Part shown: positions 6,745 through 14,911 of the stretch, piece after piece
How positions within the stretch are numbered: position 1 is the stretch's first letter
How the letters are laid out: each line of letters begins with the position of its first letter
From: JALYTZ01 sp036559125
Lineage (GTDB): Bacteria; Vulcanimicrobiota; Vulcanimicrobiia; Vulcanimicrobiales; Vulcanimicrobiaceae
DNA: 27,109 nucleotides
NCBI GenBank assembly: GCA_036559125.1
Contig: DATBTT010000001.1
Location: 1-27,109, forward strand
Direction: 5' to 3'
Position numbers and translations under genes: made by a program
The notes under the pieces: generated by a model
Database searches by the model: none
What the model saw: only the letters and a program-made list of their open reading frames with translations
Told to the model about the DNA's origin: nothing

Positions 6745-8013
6745 CTACACTTTTGCGATGTCGGTACGATAGCTAAGATCGGCTTTGCCGAGACGCGCCG
6801 AAAGCGACTTCACTGCAGCATACGCGTGCTCGCGCGCGCCGGCAACGTCGTCCCCGAGCGCGGTTACCGTCAAGACGCGACCGCCGCCGGAACTAACGCC
6901 GTCTCCTTGCCGCGACGAACCGCCCCAGAACGCATGTGCGTCCTGTGCCAACGAGACATCGGCGGGCAGACCGGTGAGCGCCGTGCTCGTCCGGGGGTAA
7001 TCGCTGGTCGCCAGCACGACGCCGACGCAAGCCGCGCGCGACAACGTTGCGGCACTCAGGTCGAGCGCGCCGTCGGCCGCCGACTTCAACAATTTGGCAA
7101 AGTCGCCCACGATGCGTGGCATCAACACTTGCGTTTCGGGATCGCCGAAGCGCACGTTGAACTCGATCACCGACGGACCGCTCTTGGTCCACATCAGTCC
7201 GCAATACAACACCCCGACGTACGTTTCGCCTTCCGCGAGCAGCCCGCGCAAAACCGGCGCGAGAATGCGCTCGCGCACCACGTCGTTCATGTCGTCGGGA
7301 AACCCCATCGGAGGCGAGTACGCGCCCATGCCGCCGGTGTTCGGTCCGGTGTCCCCGTCGCCCGCGCGCTTGTAATCGCATGCAGAGGCGATCGGATACA
7401 TGGCGCGCCCGTCGCACAACGCGAAAACGCTCACCTCGCGGCCTTCCAATTTTTCTTCGAGCAACACGTCGGCGCCGCCACCCGGAATGCGGTTGTGCGC
7501 GTACCATTCACCGGTCACGCGCCGCGCTTCGTCGAGGTCGCGCGTAACGACGACACCCTTGCCCGAAGCTAAACCGTCGGCTTTGACCACAACCCCGCCG
7601 AATCGCCATTCGTCCAATGCCTTCATCGCGGCATCGTGCGAATGCACGACTACGGCGCGCGCCGTCGGTACGCCGTGGCGCTCCATGAAACGTTTCGAAA
7701 ACACCTTGCTGGACTCCAGCCGGCCACCCGAACGATTTGGACCGAACGTTGCGATGCCCGCGTCGCGAAGGCGGTCGCCCACGCCGGCTGCAATTGCCAC
7801 CTCCGGTCCGATAACGACAAGATCGATGCGCTCGTCGCGGCATTTCTCTGCAAGTGCTTTACCGTTGGTTGCCGGAATGTTCCAGTTTTCACCGCGCGAG
7901 GCCGTGCCGGCGTTGCCGGGCGCCGCAAAGACGGCGTCGCACGACGGCGATGCGCGCAGACGCCACGAGAGCGCGTCTTCGCGCGCTCCGTTTCCGATGA
8001 CGAGGATTCTCAT
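6745..8013 (-). CDS. purD: Phosphoribosylamine--glycine ligase
   Basis: GAR synthetase, purine step 2 (phosphoribosylamine plus glycine plus ATP). 422 residues from ATG 8013 (MRILVIGNGARED). The frame is open further upstream but that part is guaA on the same strand in another phase. It is an ATP-grasp enzyme: N-domain with IGPEVAIAAGVGDRL, ATP loop KADGLASGKGV (144-154), GPNTGGMGAYSPP, and catalytic VIEFNVRFGDPETQ. The usual N-terminal GGREHAL appears as GAREDAL, a mild variation. The start ATG overlaps the guaA stop (ATGA), so translation is probably coupled and dosage tied to GMP synthase. The last codons abut the VOC remnant. Confidence 0.95.
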   Translation of the reverse strand: MRILVIGNGAREDALSWRLRASPSCDAVFAAPGNAGTASRGENWNIPATNGKALAEKCRDERIDLVVIGPEVAIAAGVGDRLRDAGIATFGPNRSGGRLESSKVFSKRFMERHGVPTARAVVVHSHDAAMKALDEWRFGGVVVKADGLASGKGVVVTRDLDEARRVTGEWYAHNRIPGGGADVLLEEKLEGREVSVFALCDGRAMYPIASACDYKRAGDGDTGPNTGGMGAYSPPMGFPDDMNDVVRERILAPVLRGLLAEGETYVGVLYCGLMWTKSGPSVIEFNVRFGDPETQVLMPRIVGDFAKLLKSAADGALDLSAATLSRAACVGVVLATSDYPRTSTALTGLPADVSLAQDAHAFWGGSSRQGDGVSSGGGRVLTVTALGDDVAGAREHAYAAVKSLSARLGKADLSYRTDIAKV

Positions 8014-9590
8014 TCCCATTCGACCGTCGACGGGGGTTTCGAGGTGATGTCGTACGCGACGCGGTTGACGCCGGTGACTTCGTTCACGATGCGCGTGCTG
8101 ATACGTTCGAGCAACTCGTGCGGCAGGCGCGCCCAATCGGCGGTCATCCCGTCCTCGCTCGTGATCGCGCGCACGGCCACGAGATTCGCATAGGTTCGGC
8201 CATCGCCCATGACACCGACGCTCTTGACCGGAGTGAGCACGGCGAAATACTGCCATGGCTTGGGATCGAGTCGCGCCGCGTCGATCTCATCGCACACGAT
8301 TGCATCGGCTTCGCGCACGAGTTCCAATCGTTCGTCGGTAATGTCGCCGATGATGCGCACGGCGAGCCCGGGTCCGGGGAACGGCTGACGCTGCACGATG
8401 TGTTCGGGCAAACCGAGCACCGCGCCCACGGCGCGGACTTCATCTTTGAACAGCGCGCGCAACGGTTCGATCAGCGAGAAATCCATCTCTTCGGGCAAGC
8501 CGCCCACGTTGTGGTGCGACTTGATCTTATGGCCGGCTTTGCTGCCCGGCGTCTTCGACTCGATGACGTCGGGGTACAGCGTGCCTTGCACGAGATACTT
8601 CACGCCGGGAATCTTGGCAGCTTCTTCCTCAAAGACGCGGATGAACTCGTGGCCGATGATGATACGTTTCTGCTCCGGATCGCTGACCCCGGCGAGTTTG
8701 TCTAGAAAGCGCTTGCGCGCGTCGATCGCGACAACATTGAGGTGCAGTACCTCACGAAACGCGGCCGTGACGCGTTGGGCTTCGTTTTTTCGCAACAATC
8801 CGTGATCGACGAAAATGCAGGTGAGTTGCTCGCCGATCGCACGCGAAACAAGCGTAGCGGCGACCGCCGAATCCACGCCGCCCGAAAGCGCGCAGATGAC
8901 GTTGTCGCGGCCAACTTTCGCACGAAGCTCCGCGACGGCGCCTTCGACGAACGACTCCATCTGCCAGTCGGATTCGATCCCCGAGATCACGTGAAGAAAG
9001 TTGTCGATGATTTGCTTGCCCTGCTCGGTGTGCACGACTTCGGGATGAAACTGCACGCCGTACATTTTGCGCTCGTCGTTGCCGATGGCCGCGACGTTGC
9101 AACGCGGCGTGGACGCGAGTTCGACGAAACCCGCCGGAAGTTTCGTTACCGAATCTCCGTGCGACATCCACACGCGCGATTCGGTCGCAACGTTATGGAA
9201 AAGCGGGTTCTCCGGGCGCGTCACGTGTAGCATGGCCGGGCCGTACTCGGCGCGATCGAGTTTTACCAAGTCCGCACCGACGTCGCGCGCGAGTAATTGC
9301 ATGCCGTAGCAGATGCCAAGAATCGGAACGCCGCTGCGGGCGATCGCGGGATCCATCCCCGGCGCGCCCGGCACGAGCGTCGACTCCGGCCCTCCGCTCA
9401 AAATAATCGCCGCGGGCTTGCGCGCTTCGAGCGCGCTCCACGGCGTATCGTAAGGCACGATTTCACAATACACGTTCATTTCACGCGTGCGTCGCGCGAT
9501 CAATTGGCTGTACTGCGCGCCGAAATCGAGAATGAAGACCGTAGCGGGCGCTTTACCGGTCGCCGAGCGTTCCTGGGCTGGGGAAATCAT
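8010..9590 (-). CDS. guaA: GMP synthase (glutamine-hydrolysing)
   Basis: Converts XMP to GMP with ATP and glutamine. The 526-residue protein has the normal single-chain layout. The class I glutaminase domain (about 15-205) has Cys94 in GICYGMQ and His182/Glu184 in FHPEV. The ATP pyrophosphatase domain has the P-loop SGGVDS (236-241). The C-terminal dimerisation domain has KSVGVMGDGRTY and ends NRVAYDITSKPPSTVEWE. The start is fixed by a strong SD, AGGAGG, a few bases before ATG 9590. It is followed by purD with a 4-base overlap. Upstream lies the repeat cluster that separates it from the PurP paralogue. Confidence 0.97.
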   Translation of the reverse strand: MISPAQERSATGKAPATVFILDFGAQYSQLIARRTREMNVYCEIVPYDTPWSALEARKPAAIILSGGPESTLVPGAPGMDPAIARSGVPILGICYGMQLLARDVGADLVKLDRAEYGPAMLHVTRPENPLFHNVATESRVWMSHGDSVTKLPAGFVELASTPRCNVAAIGNDERKMYGVQFHPEVVHTEQGKQIIDNFLHVISGIESDWQMESFVEGAVAELRAKVGRDNVICALSGGVDSAVAATLVSRAIGEQLTCIFVDHGLLRKNEAQRVTAAFREVLHLNVVAIDARKRFLDKLAGVSDPEQKRIIIGHEFIRVFEEEAAKIPGVKYLVQGTLYPDVIESKTPGSKAGHKIKSHHNVGGLPEEMDFSLIEPLRALFKDEVRAVGAVLGLPEHIVQRQPFPGPGLAVRIIGDITDERLELVREADAIVCDEIDAARLDPKPWQYFAVLTPVKSVGVMGDGRTYANLVAVRAITSEDGMTADWARLPHELLERISTRIVNEVTGVNRVAYDITSKPPSTVEWE

Positions 9591-9616
9591 CGCCCCTCCT
9601 TTTCGGCCTATGCCCC

Positions 9617-9729
9617 TCCGTCACCCTGAGCCTGTTAAAGGGCCGTCCTTCGACAAGCTCAGGATGACGGAGTGGAAGCTCAGGATGACGGAGTGGAAGC
9701 TCGGGATGACGGAGTGGAAGCTCAGGTGA
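9617..9729. repeat. Inverted repeat pair plus 21-base tandem repeat
   Basis: CACCCTGAGCCTGTTAAAGG (9622-) is followed after four bases by the inverted copy CCTTCGACAAGCTCAGGATG, so the two can fold into a tight stem-loop. The right arm then runs into three copies of a 21-base unit (9657-9677, 9678-9698, 9699-9719), beginning GCTCAGGATG and ending GAGTGGAA. A partial fourth copy reaches 9729. It sits between the PurP paralogue (stop 9736) and guaA (start 9590), both on the minus strand, so it may terminate or attenuate read-through. No T-run follows. Confidence 0.85.
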
Positions 9730-9735
9730 CTGGGC

Positions 9736-10869
9736 TCAGGTTAGGACGTCTTCGAGGCGATTTTGGGTGCGCGCGAAGACGACTTCCATTGCGATGCGTT
9801 CGCCCACCGAGACGTCGCGACCCCAGCGATACGCCGAGTACGGCGTGTATCGCGTTCCCGGTGAGCCCGGAATACGCAACGACACGTCGTAGCACACGAA
9901 GTCTTTGGGCGGTCCCGCAACAATGATGCATTGCAATGCGAATGGACCGATAACCCCCGGCGGATTCGCTTCGCGCGCCGCGGCTGCAAAGCGTTCGCCC
10001 ATATCGAAGGCCTGTTCGAGCGTCGATTCCGTCAACGTCGTCGCGATATGCCCGGCTTCTTCCATCCGCATCGGAACGTTCTCGACGTATTTCAATGCCG
10101 ACGGCGGTACGTTGCGCAATCCGTCGACGTTGGTCTGGCGCCGCGTGTCGGTTCCGGAGAGTTCGAGTTCGCCCAAAATCGGCGAGTAGAAGAAATTCAG
10201 ATTGACCGAGGGCCCGAGGGCGTATTCCTCGATAACGGCGTGCGCGAGTCCCTCCTCGTCGAGCATTCCCGCCTCCATCAACCCGGCGGCAACGTCGCGG
10301 TACTCTTGCGGCGACGAACACAAAAAAAATGCGCGTTCGAAGCTAACCTTCGCGTGCGGCGCTTTCACCATGACGAGCCGATCGATCTCGTCCGGCGATC
10401 CGAACTGCAGCGGATGACGAATGCCCGCGCTGCGCAGTAGCGAGTATTGATTGTTCGCTTCGTCGCGTTCTTCCGCGCGAAGCAGGCGCCGATTTCCGAA
10501 CATCGGCACCTTCATGCCGCGCTCGATCTCGTCGTAGCTATAGCGCTGATGCAGATACACTTCGAAGGAGCGGTTCGGCAAAAAGATCGCGTTGTGCGAA
10601 AGCAGGTACTCCTGCACTTCGGGCTGGAGCACGTCCGCAAACGAATCGAGTTGGATGGTAGCGTCCACGCAGCCGCGCGCCGGGTCTCGTTCGACGGCAT
10701 AGTGGCGCGCGTACGTTTTATCGCGACCCTTCGCGGTAACGATGAGGTTGCGTAGCCCCTGGGCGCGCGCCCCGAAAGCGACGTCGAGCGCCGAGTGACT
10801 GCCGATCGAGCATAGGGTCAGGTTCGAACGATCGTACCGGGCGAGCGCGCCTTTCACTAGATCTTCCAC
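9736..10869 (-). CDS. Divergent PurP paralogue (archaeal FAICAR synthetase family)
   Basis: Belongs to the ATP-grasp family of archaeal PurP (formate-dependent AICAR formylation). Family-like features: ALARYDRSNLTLCSIGSHSAL at the N-terminus, GRDKTYARHY, VPMFGNRRLLR, a FFYSPILGELELSGTDTRRQ segment, TNVDGLRNVP, and GVIGPFALQ. Three active-site segments differ from canonical PurP. PHGS is PNRS. The Gly-rich ATP loop (GxxGGxGY) is replaced by APHAKVSFERAFF. The late EMSAR motif is DVSLR. It may therefore lack formylation activity, or use another substrate or act as a regulator. GTG 10869 (378 aa) fits the family N-terminus best. ATG 10926 would add residues and share bases with the start codon of the divergent dehydrogenase gene. 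A canonical PurP is encoded at 14892-15920. Confidence 0.82.
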   Translation of the reverse strand: MEDLVKGALARYDRSNLTLCSIGSHSALDVAFGARAQGLRNLIVTAKGRDKTYARHYAVERDPARGCVDATIQLDSFADVLQPEVQEYLLSHNAIFLPNRSFEVYLHQRYSYDEIERGMKVPMFGNRRLLRAEERDEANNQYSLLRSAGIRHPLQFGSPDEIDRLVMVKAPHAKVSFERAFFLCSSPQEYRDVAAGLMEAGMLDEEGLAHAVIEEYALGPSVNLNFFYSPILGELELSGTDTRRQTNVDGLRNVPPSALKYVENVPMRMEEAGHIATTLTESTLEQAFDMGERFAAAAREANPPGVIGPFALQCIIVAGPPKDFVCYDVSLRIPGSPGTRYTPYSAYRWGRDVSVGERIAMEVVFARTQNRLEDVLT

Positions 10870-10924
10870 GCGCGCAAAGGTTAGACGGCCCGGAACATCC
10901 CACCCGTCAGCGAATATCGCAATC

Positions 10925-12430
10925 ATGGAAGCACCGGCTACAATTCGCACCGTCGGCCACCACATCGCGGGTCAGGTCGTGACCGCCGGCGGCGGTCGCC
11001 ATGGCGACATTTACGATCCGGCCCGGGGGGACGTGCAAGCCCGGGTCGAGTTCGCCGACCCCGCCACCGTCGACCGGGCCGTGCAAGCGGCGCGCGCAGC
11101 GTTCCCCGCCTGGCGCCGCATGCCGCTGGGAAAGCGGGCGGAGATTCTGTTCACCTTCCGCGATCTCGTGCGCCGCCACGCCGCTGAGTTCGCCGAGATC
11201 ATCACGAGCGAGCATGGCAAAATCAGCAGCGATGCGGCGGGCGAGGTCGCGCGCGCCCTGGAGGTGATCGACTTCGCGTGCGGACTCCCACAAGCGCTCA
11301 AGGGCGAGTTTTCGGAGAACGCGTCGACCGCAATCGACGTGTACTCGCTGCGCCAGCCGCTCGGCGTCTGCGCCGGCATAACGCCGTTCAACTTTCCGAT
11401 CATGGTCCCGGCCTGGATGTTCGCAGCGGCCCTCGCGGCCGGCAACGCATTCGTGTTGAAGCCGTCGGAGCGCGACCCATCGGCGGCGATGCTCGTCGCC
11501 GACCTCTTCGATCGCGCCGGCCTGCCGAAAGGGATATTCAACGTCGTGAACGGCGACAAACACACCGTCGATGCGTTGCTCGAACATCCCGGCATCGCGG
11601 CGATCAGCTTCGTCGGCTCGACGCCCATCGCGCGCTACGTCTACGAAACCGCGGCGCGCAACGGGAAGCGCGTGCAAGCCCTGGGCGGCGCGAAAAACCA
11701 CATGGTCGTCATGCCCGACGCGGATATGGAAGCGGCGGCCGACGCGCTGGTTTCCGCCGCCTACGGTTCGGCCGGGCAGCGCTGCATGGCGATCTCGGCG
11801 TCGGTGAGCGTCGGCGACGCCGGCGACGGATTGATGCAGGCGGTCACCGAACGCATCGCGCGCTTGAAAATCGGTTCGGGACGCGACGAAGGCAACGACA
11901 TGGGGCCGGTCATCACGCCGGCGGCCCGCGACCGCATTCTGCGTTCCATCGAAGACGGCGAACGCAGCGGAGCACATCTGCTCGTCGACGGCCGCGAACT
12001 TCAGGTCGCGGGATACGAGAACGGCTTTTTCGTCGGCCCCACACTCTTCGATTGCGTTACCACGGGCATGTCGATTTACACCGAGGAGATCTTCGGCCCG
12101 GTCCTGGTCAATCTGCGCGCGCAATCGCTCGAGGAAGCGCTCGCGATTCTCGCCGCGAACCCGTACGGCAACGGCGCTTCGATCTTCACGCGCAGCGGCG
12201 CCGCGGCGCGTACCTTTCAAAACGAAGCCGAGGCCGGAATGATCGGCGTGAATGTCCCCATCCCTGTTCCGGTCGGTTACTACAGCTTTGGCGGCTGGAA
12301 GCAGTCGCTCTTCGGAGACTTGCACATCTATGGCGACGACGGTTTCCGCTTCTACACGCGCGGCAAGGTCGTCACCAGTCGTTGGCACGAATCCAACGCC
12401 GGTATGAATCTCGGTTTCCCAACGCACTAG
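10925..12430 (+). CDS. mmsA: CoA-acylating methylmalonate-/malonate-semialdehyde dehydrogenase
   Basis: 501-residue aldehyde dehydrogenase of the MMSDH branch. Catalytic Cys287 lies in YGSAGQRCMAIS, a signature of this branch. Also present are GITPFNFPIMVPAWMF, FVGSTPIARYVYE, LGGAKNHMVVMPDADM, and EEIFGPVL with SFGGWKQSLFGD near the end. These enzymes oxidise (methyl)malonate semialdehyde with NAD and CoA to propionyl- or acetyl-CoA, in valine, beta-alanine, pyrimidine or inositol catabolism. The aminotransferase 16 bases downstream fits a route from beta-alanine or another beta-amino acid through the semialdehyde. This substrate assignment is inferred. ATG 10925 matches the family N-terminus. 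No strong SD is visible, and its first bases overlap a possible start of the divergent PurP paralogue. Confidence 0.9.
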   Translation: MEAPATIRTVGHHIAGQVVTAGGGRHGDIYDPARGDVQARVEFADPATVDRAVQAARAAFPAWRRMPLGKRAEILFTFRDLVRRHAAEFAEIITSEHGKISSDAAGEVARALEVIDFACGLPQALKGEFSENASTAIDVYSLRQPLGVCAGITPFNFPIMVPAWMFAAALAAGNAFVLKPSERDPSAAMLVADLFDRAGLPKGIFNVVNGDKHTVDALLEHPGIAAISFVGSTPIARYVYETAARNGKRVQALGGAKNHMVVMPDADMEAAADALVSAAYGSAGQRCMAISASVSVGDAGDGLMQAVTERIARLKIGSGRDEGNDMGPVITPAARDRILRSIEDGERSGAHLLVDGRELQVAGYENGFFVGPTLFDCVTTGMSIYTEEIFGPVLVNLRAQSLEEALAILAANPYGNGASIFTRSGAAARTFQNEAEAGMIGVNVPIPVPVGYYSFGGWKQSLFGDLHIYGDDGFRFYTRGKVVTSRWHESNAGMNLGFPTH

Positions 12431-12446
12431 TGAGGATCGAACGCCA

Positions 12447-13742
12447 GTGAAAGTGCTCAAGAATAACGCCGAACGCGCAAAGAAGCATCTGTTCGCCGCA
12501 CAAACCACGTATTACGACGATCCGTTGACGCTCGTCGACGGCGAGGGGACGATGCTGCGTGACGACGAGGGCAACGAGTATCTCGACGCGTTTGGCGGCA
12601 TCGCGACCAACACGCTCGGCTACGGTGACACTGAGGTCGCGCAAGCGGTCGCCGGCCAGGCGAAAAAACTGATGCACGTTTCGACGGTCTACCACACGGA
12701 CGAACTCCTGGATTTCGTCGAAAAGGTCGCCGCCATCGCGCCGGAGGGCATGACCAAGAGCTTCGTTAGCAATTCCGGATCGGAGGCAAACGAAACCGCC
12801 GCGCTGGTCGCGCGCACGGCCAAGAACAGCGCCGATTTTCTCGCGCTCGAACACGCGTACCACGGCCGCACGCTGTACACGGTTGCGCTCGCCGGTCTGG
12901 GAAACTGGCGCAACTTCGGCCCGCAAATGCCGCACGTCGCGTTCGTGCCGAACCCGTACTGTTATCGCTGCCCGCTAAGCTTGACGTACCCGTCGTGCGG
13001 AATTGCCTGCGCGAAATCGGCAAAACGGGTCATCGAAACGGCGACGGGCGGTGCCCCCGCCGCAATGATCGCCGAAACTGTAGCCGGGGTCGCCGGCATC
13101 ATCACGCCGCCGCCCGAATATTTTCAAGTGCTCAAAGAGACGCTCGCGCCGTTCGGGACGCTGCTGATCGCCGACGAAGTCCAGACCGGCTGGGGACGCT
13201 TGGGTGACGGCATGTTCGGCATGGTATCGAGTTATGGCGTCGTCCCCGACATCATCACGTCGGCCAAGGGCCTCGGCAGCGGCTTCCCGATCGGAATCAC
13301 GATCACGCGCCCGGACCTCGCGGACGTCTTCAGAGGCCCGCACATCAACACGTTCGGCGGCAACCCGCTCGCATCACGCGCCGCGCGCGTCACGATCGAC
13401 GTCATCGAAAAGCGCGATCTGATCGCCAACTCCAAACGTCAGGGTGAAACGCTGCTGGCCGGCTTGCGCGAACTGCAAAAGCGATTTCCGCTCGTCGGAG
13501 ACGTGCGCGGCCGCGGGCTCATGATCGGCGTCGAACTCGTAAAGGACGTTCAAAGTAAAGCCTACGCGCCCGAGAGCGCAACTCGCGTTCAGGACGAGCT
13601 GCGCAAGCGGCATGTATTAGTCGGCAAAGGCGGTCGCTTCGGCAACATCGTCCGCATACAACCGCCCCTGATTTTCAGCGACGCGGACTCCGCGACGTTC
13701 TTAAAAGCCTTCGAAGAGGCACTCGCGACCGCGTCACCCTGA
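12447..13742 (+). CDS. Class III PLP-dependent aminotransferase (AGXT2-like)
   Basis: 431 residues starting at GTG 12447, with GAGG 11 bases upstream. Fold-type I hallmarks are all present: SNSGSEANETAA, EHAYHGRT, LLIADEVQTGWGR, and the Schiff-base Lys274 in SAKGLGSGFPIG. A four-cysteine stretch CYRCPLSLTYPSCGIAC (Cys172, 175, 184, 188) is typical of the alanine--glyoxylate/beta-alanine aminotransferase branch and could bind a metal. Together with the semialdehyde dehydrogenase 16 bases upstream it probably transaminates beta-alanine, beta-aminoisobutyrate or a similar amine; the substrate is inferred. Its last codons (GCG TCA CCC TGA) are part of the intergenic repeat, so the repeat supplies the stop codon. 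Confidence 0.88.
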   Translation: MKVLKNNAERAKKHLFAAQTTYYDDPLTLVDGEGTMLRDDEGNEYLDAFGGIATNTLGYGDTEVAQAVAGQAKKLMHVSTVYHTDELLDFVEKVAAIAPEGMTKSFVSNSGSEANETAALVARTAKNSADFLALEHAYHGRTLYTVALAGLGNWRNFGPQMPHVAFVPNPYCYRCPLSLTYPSCGIACAKSAKRVIETATGGAPAAMIAETVAGVAGIITPPPEYFQVLKETLAPFGTLLIADEVQTGWGRLGDGMFGMVSSYGVVPDIITSAKGLGSGFPIGITITRPDLADVFRGPHINTFGGNPLASRAARVTIDVIEKRDLIANSKRQGETLLAGLRELQKRFPLVGDVRGRGLMIGVELVKDVQSKAYAPESATRVQDELRKRHVLVGKGGRFGNIVRIQPPLIFSDADSATFLKAFEEALATASP

Positions 13743-13783
13743 GCCTGTCGAACGGCGCAAGTCGAAGGGCGACTCTCGAAGGG
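13732..13783. repeat. Repeat copy at the end of the aminotransferase gene
   Basis: CGTCACCCTGAGCCTGTCGAACG, then two decayed GTCGAAGGG units. The first bases encode the last residues and the TGA stop of the upstream aminotransferase. The rest fills the short gap to the convergent secreted-protein gene. Confidence 0.75.
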
Positions 13784-13795
13784 GGACGCTAACGG

Positions 13796-14911
13796 TTAGC
13801 CGTTTAGCAGTTGGCGGGCCTGGGGGGAGTCTTGGTACTCGACGGTGAGGATCGATCGGATTTGGGTTGCGGCGCCGGCCGTGTCCTGCGTGTGCATGCG
13901 CCCGAGCGTCTTATAGCACGTGAGCAATAGCTTCGGCAGGTCGCGGTCTCGCGGATAGACCTTGTGCATGTCGTCGATCGAAACGGCGACTTGCACGCCC
14001 GACGCGCTCTCGCGGTCGCCGTAGCCTGCATCCAGGTAGCTGTTGATGCGCTTGAGTTCGTTCTGAATGCCCAGAACCGACATCCCCATCGGCCCGAAGT
14101 ACTCGTCGGCGGGCGCGAGCGTCGTCAAGTACACGTCGTGTGGAACCGCCCTGACGCTGCCGATGATCATCAACGGATTGACCTTCTTGATGCGCGCGAG
14201 CAACGCCGCGCCGTTGATCGCGTCGGCTTCGGTATACCCGTCGGCCCCGGCTGCGGCATTGCGCATCGCGTTGATCAGCTCCGGCCCCCACGTCGTCGGC
14301 ATGTTGGCCACCGGAAAATTCGGATCGTTCGCGCGCTTGAGCGCGAGGCTGCGCCACGACGTATCTTTGGTAATCACGTATCCGCGCCAGTCTGCCTCGA
14401 CTTGTTGCAAACGCGCGTCGGCGTCGTGGTTGTACGTTTGGAGGTTCGCGGTCGCGTCCTGATCCGCCAACTGCGCGAGCTTTGCCGGATCGTCGAAGGC
14501 GTCGGCGCGAGCCAGCAAGTCGCGAGCTTTGGTCTGCTCGCTCGGATCCGCGTTGTTCTTGGCGACATACTGCGCCGCTTCGCGCACGTACCACAGCACC
14601 GAATCGTGGTTGGTGAGCGGATCGTAATGCAGGCCGGTGCCGATATCGACCGTCAGTTGCGCGAGTTCGCCGTAGTTCGGGTTATCCGGCATCTGCAGCG
14701 AGTACGCGCGCCCCGCGTTGACGATCGTCGAGAAATAGTACTCTTGATCGGTGAAGCCCCACCCGTGCGCGGAGCCTTTGTCGTAGGCCGCCTTCATCTC
14801 GGTGTAAAGTTTCTGCGGATCGGCCATCAGCGCGGCCCGCGACACCTGTGGCAACAAAAGGACTGCGGCGCATGCGATGGCTGCCGCGAATTTACAAAAT
14901 GCTCGAGTCAT
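13796..14911 (-). CDS. Secreted protein of unknown function at the end of the purine operon
   Basis: 371 residues from ATG 14911; a TTG one codon earlier is also possible. The N-terminus MTRAFCKFAAAIACAAVLLLPQVSRA is a clear Sec signal peptide, probably cut after SRA. The mature part is alpha-helical, charged and without cysteines after the signal region. It contains YTEMKAAYDKGSAHGWGF, repeated Asp/Ala-rich segments, and a Tyr-rich segment (DQEYYFSTI). I recognise no family; a helical-repeat scaffold is a guess. It overlaps the 3' end of purP by 20 bases, so it is translated from the same mRNA, yet an exported protein has no obvious purine role. Downstream it meets the aminotransferase gene tail-to-tail across a repeat. 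Confidence 0.8.
   Translation of the reverse strand: MTRAFCKFAAAIACAAVLLLPQVSRAALMADPQKLYTEMKAAYDKGSAHGWGFTDQEYYFSTIVNAGRAYSLQMPDNPNYGELAQLTVDIGTGLHYDPLTNHDSVLWYVREAAQYVAKNNADPSEQTKARDLLARADAFDDPAKLAQLADQDATANLQTYNHDADARLQQVEADWRGYVITKDTSWRSLALKRANDPNFPVANMPTTWGPELINAMRNAAAGADGYTEADAINGAALLARIKKVNPLMIIGSVRAVPHDVYLTTLAPADEYFGPMGMSVLGIQNELKRINSYLDAGYGDRESASGVQVAVSIDDMHKVYPRDRDLPKLLLTCYKTLGRMHTQDTAGAATQIRSILTVEYQDSPQARQLLNG

Noticed and set aside
6564..6776. Plus-strand frame after the VOC gene
   Set aside because: The opposite strand reads a clear VOC C-terminus (RDPDGH), so this frame is its complement.
10907..12508. Long open frame (533 codons) antisense to the dehydrogenase gene
   Set aside because: It is the mirror of a well-supported aldehyde dehydrogenase with intact catalytic Cys and family motifs. 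Its product is Arg/Asp-rich with no recognisable fold, typical of high-GC antisense frames.
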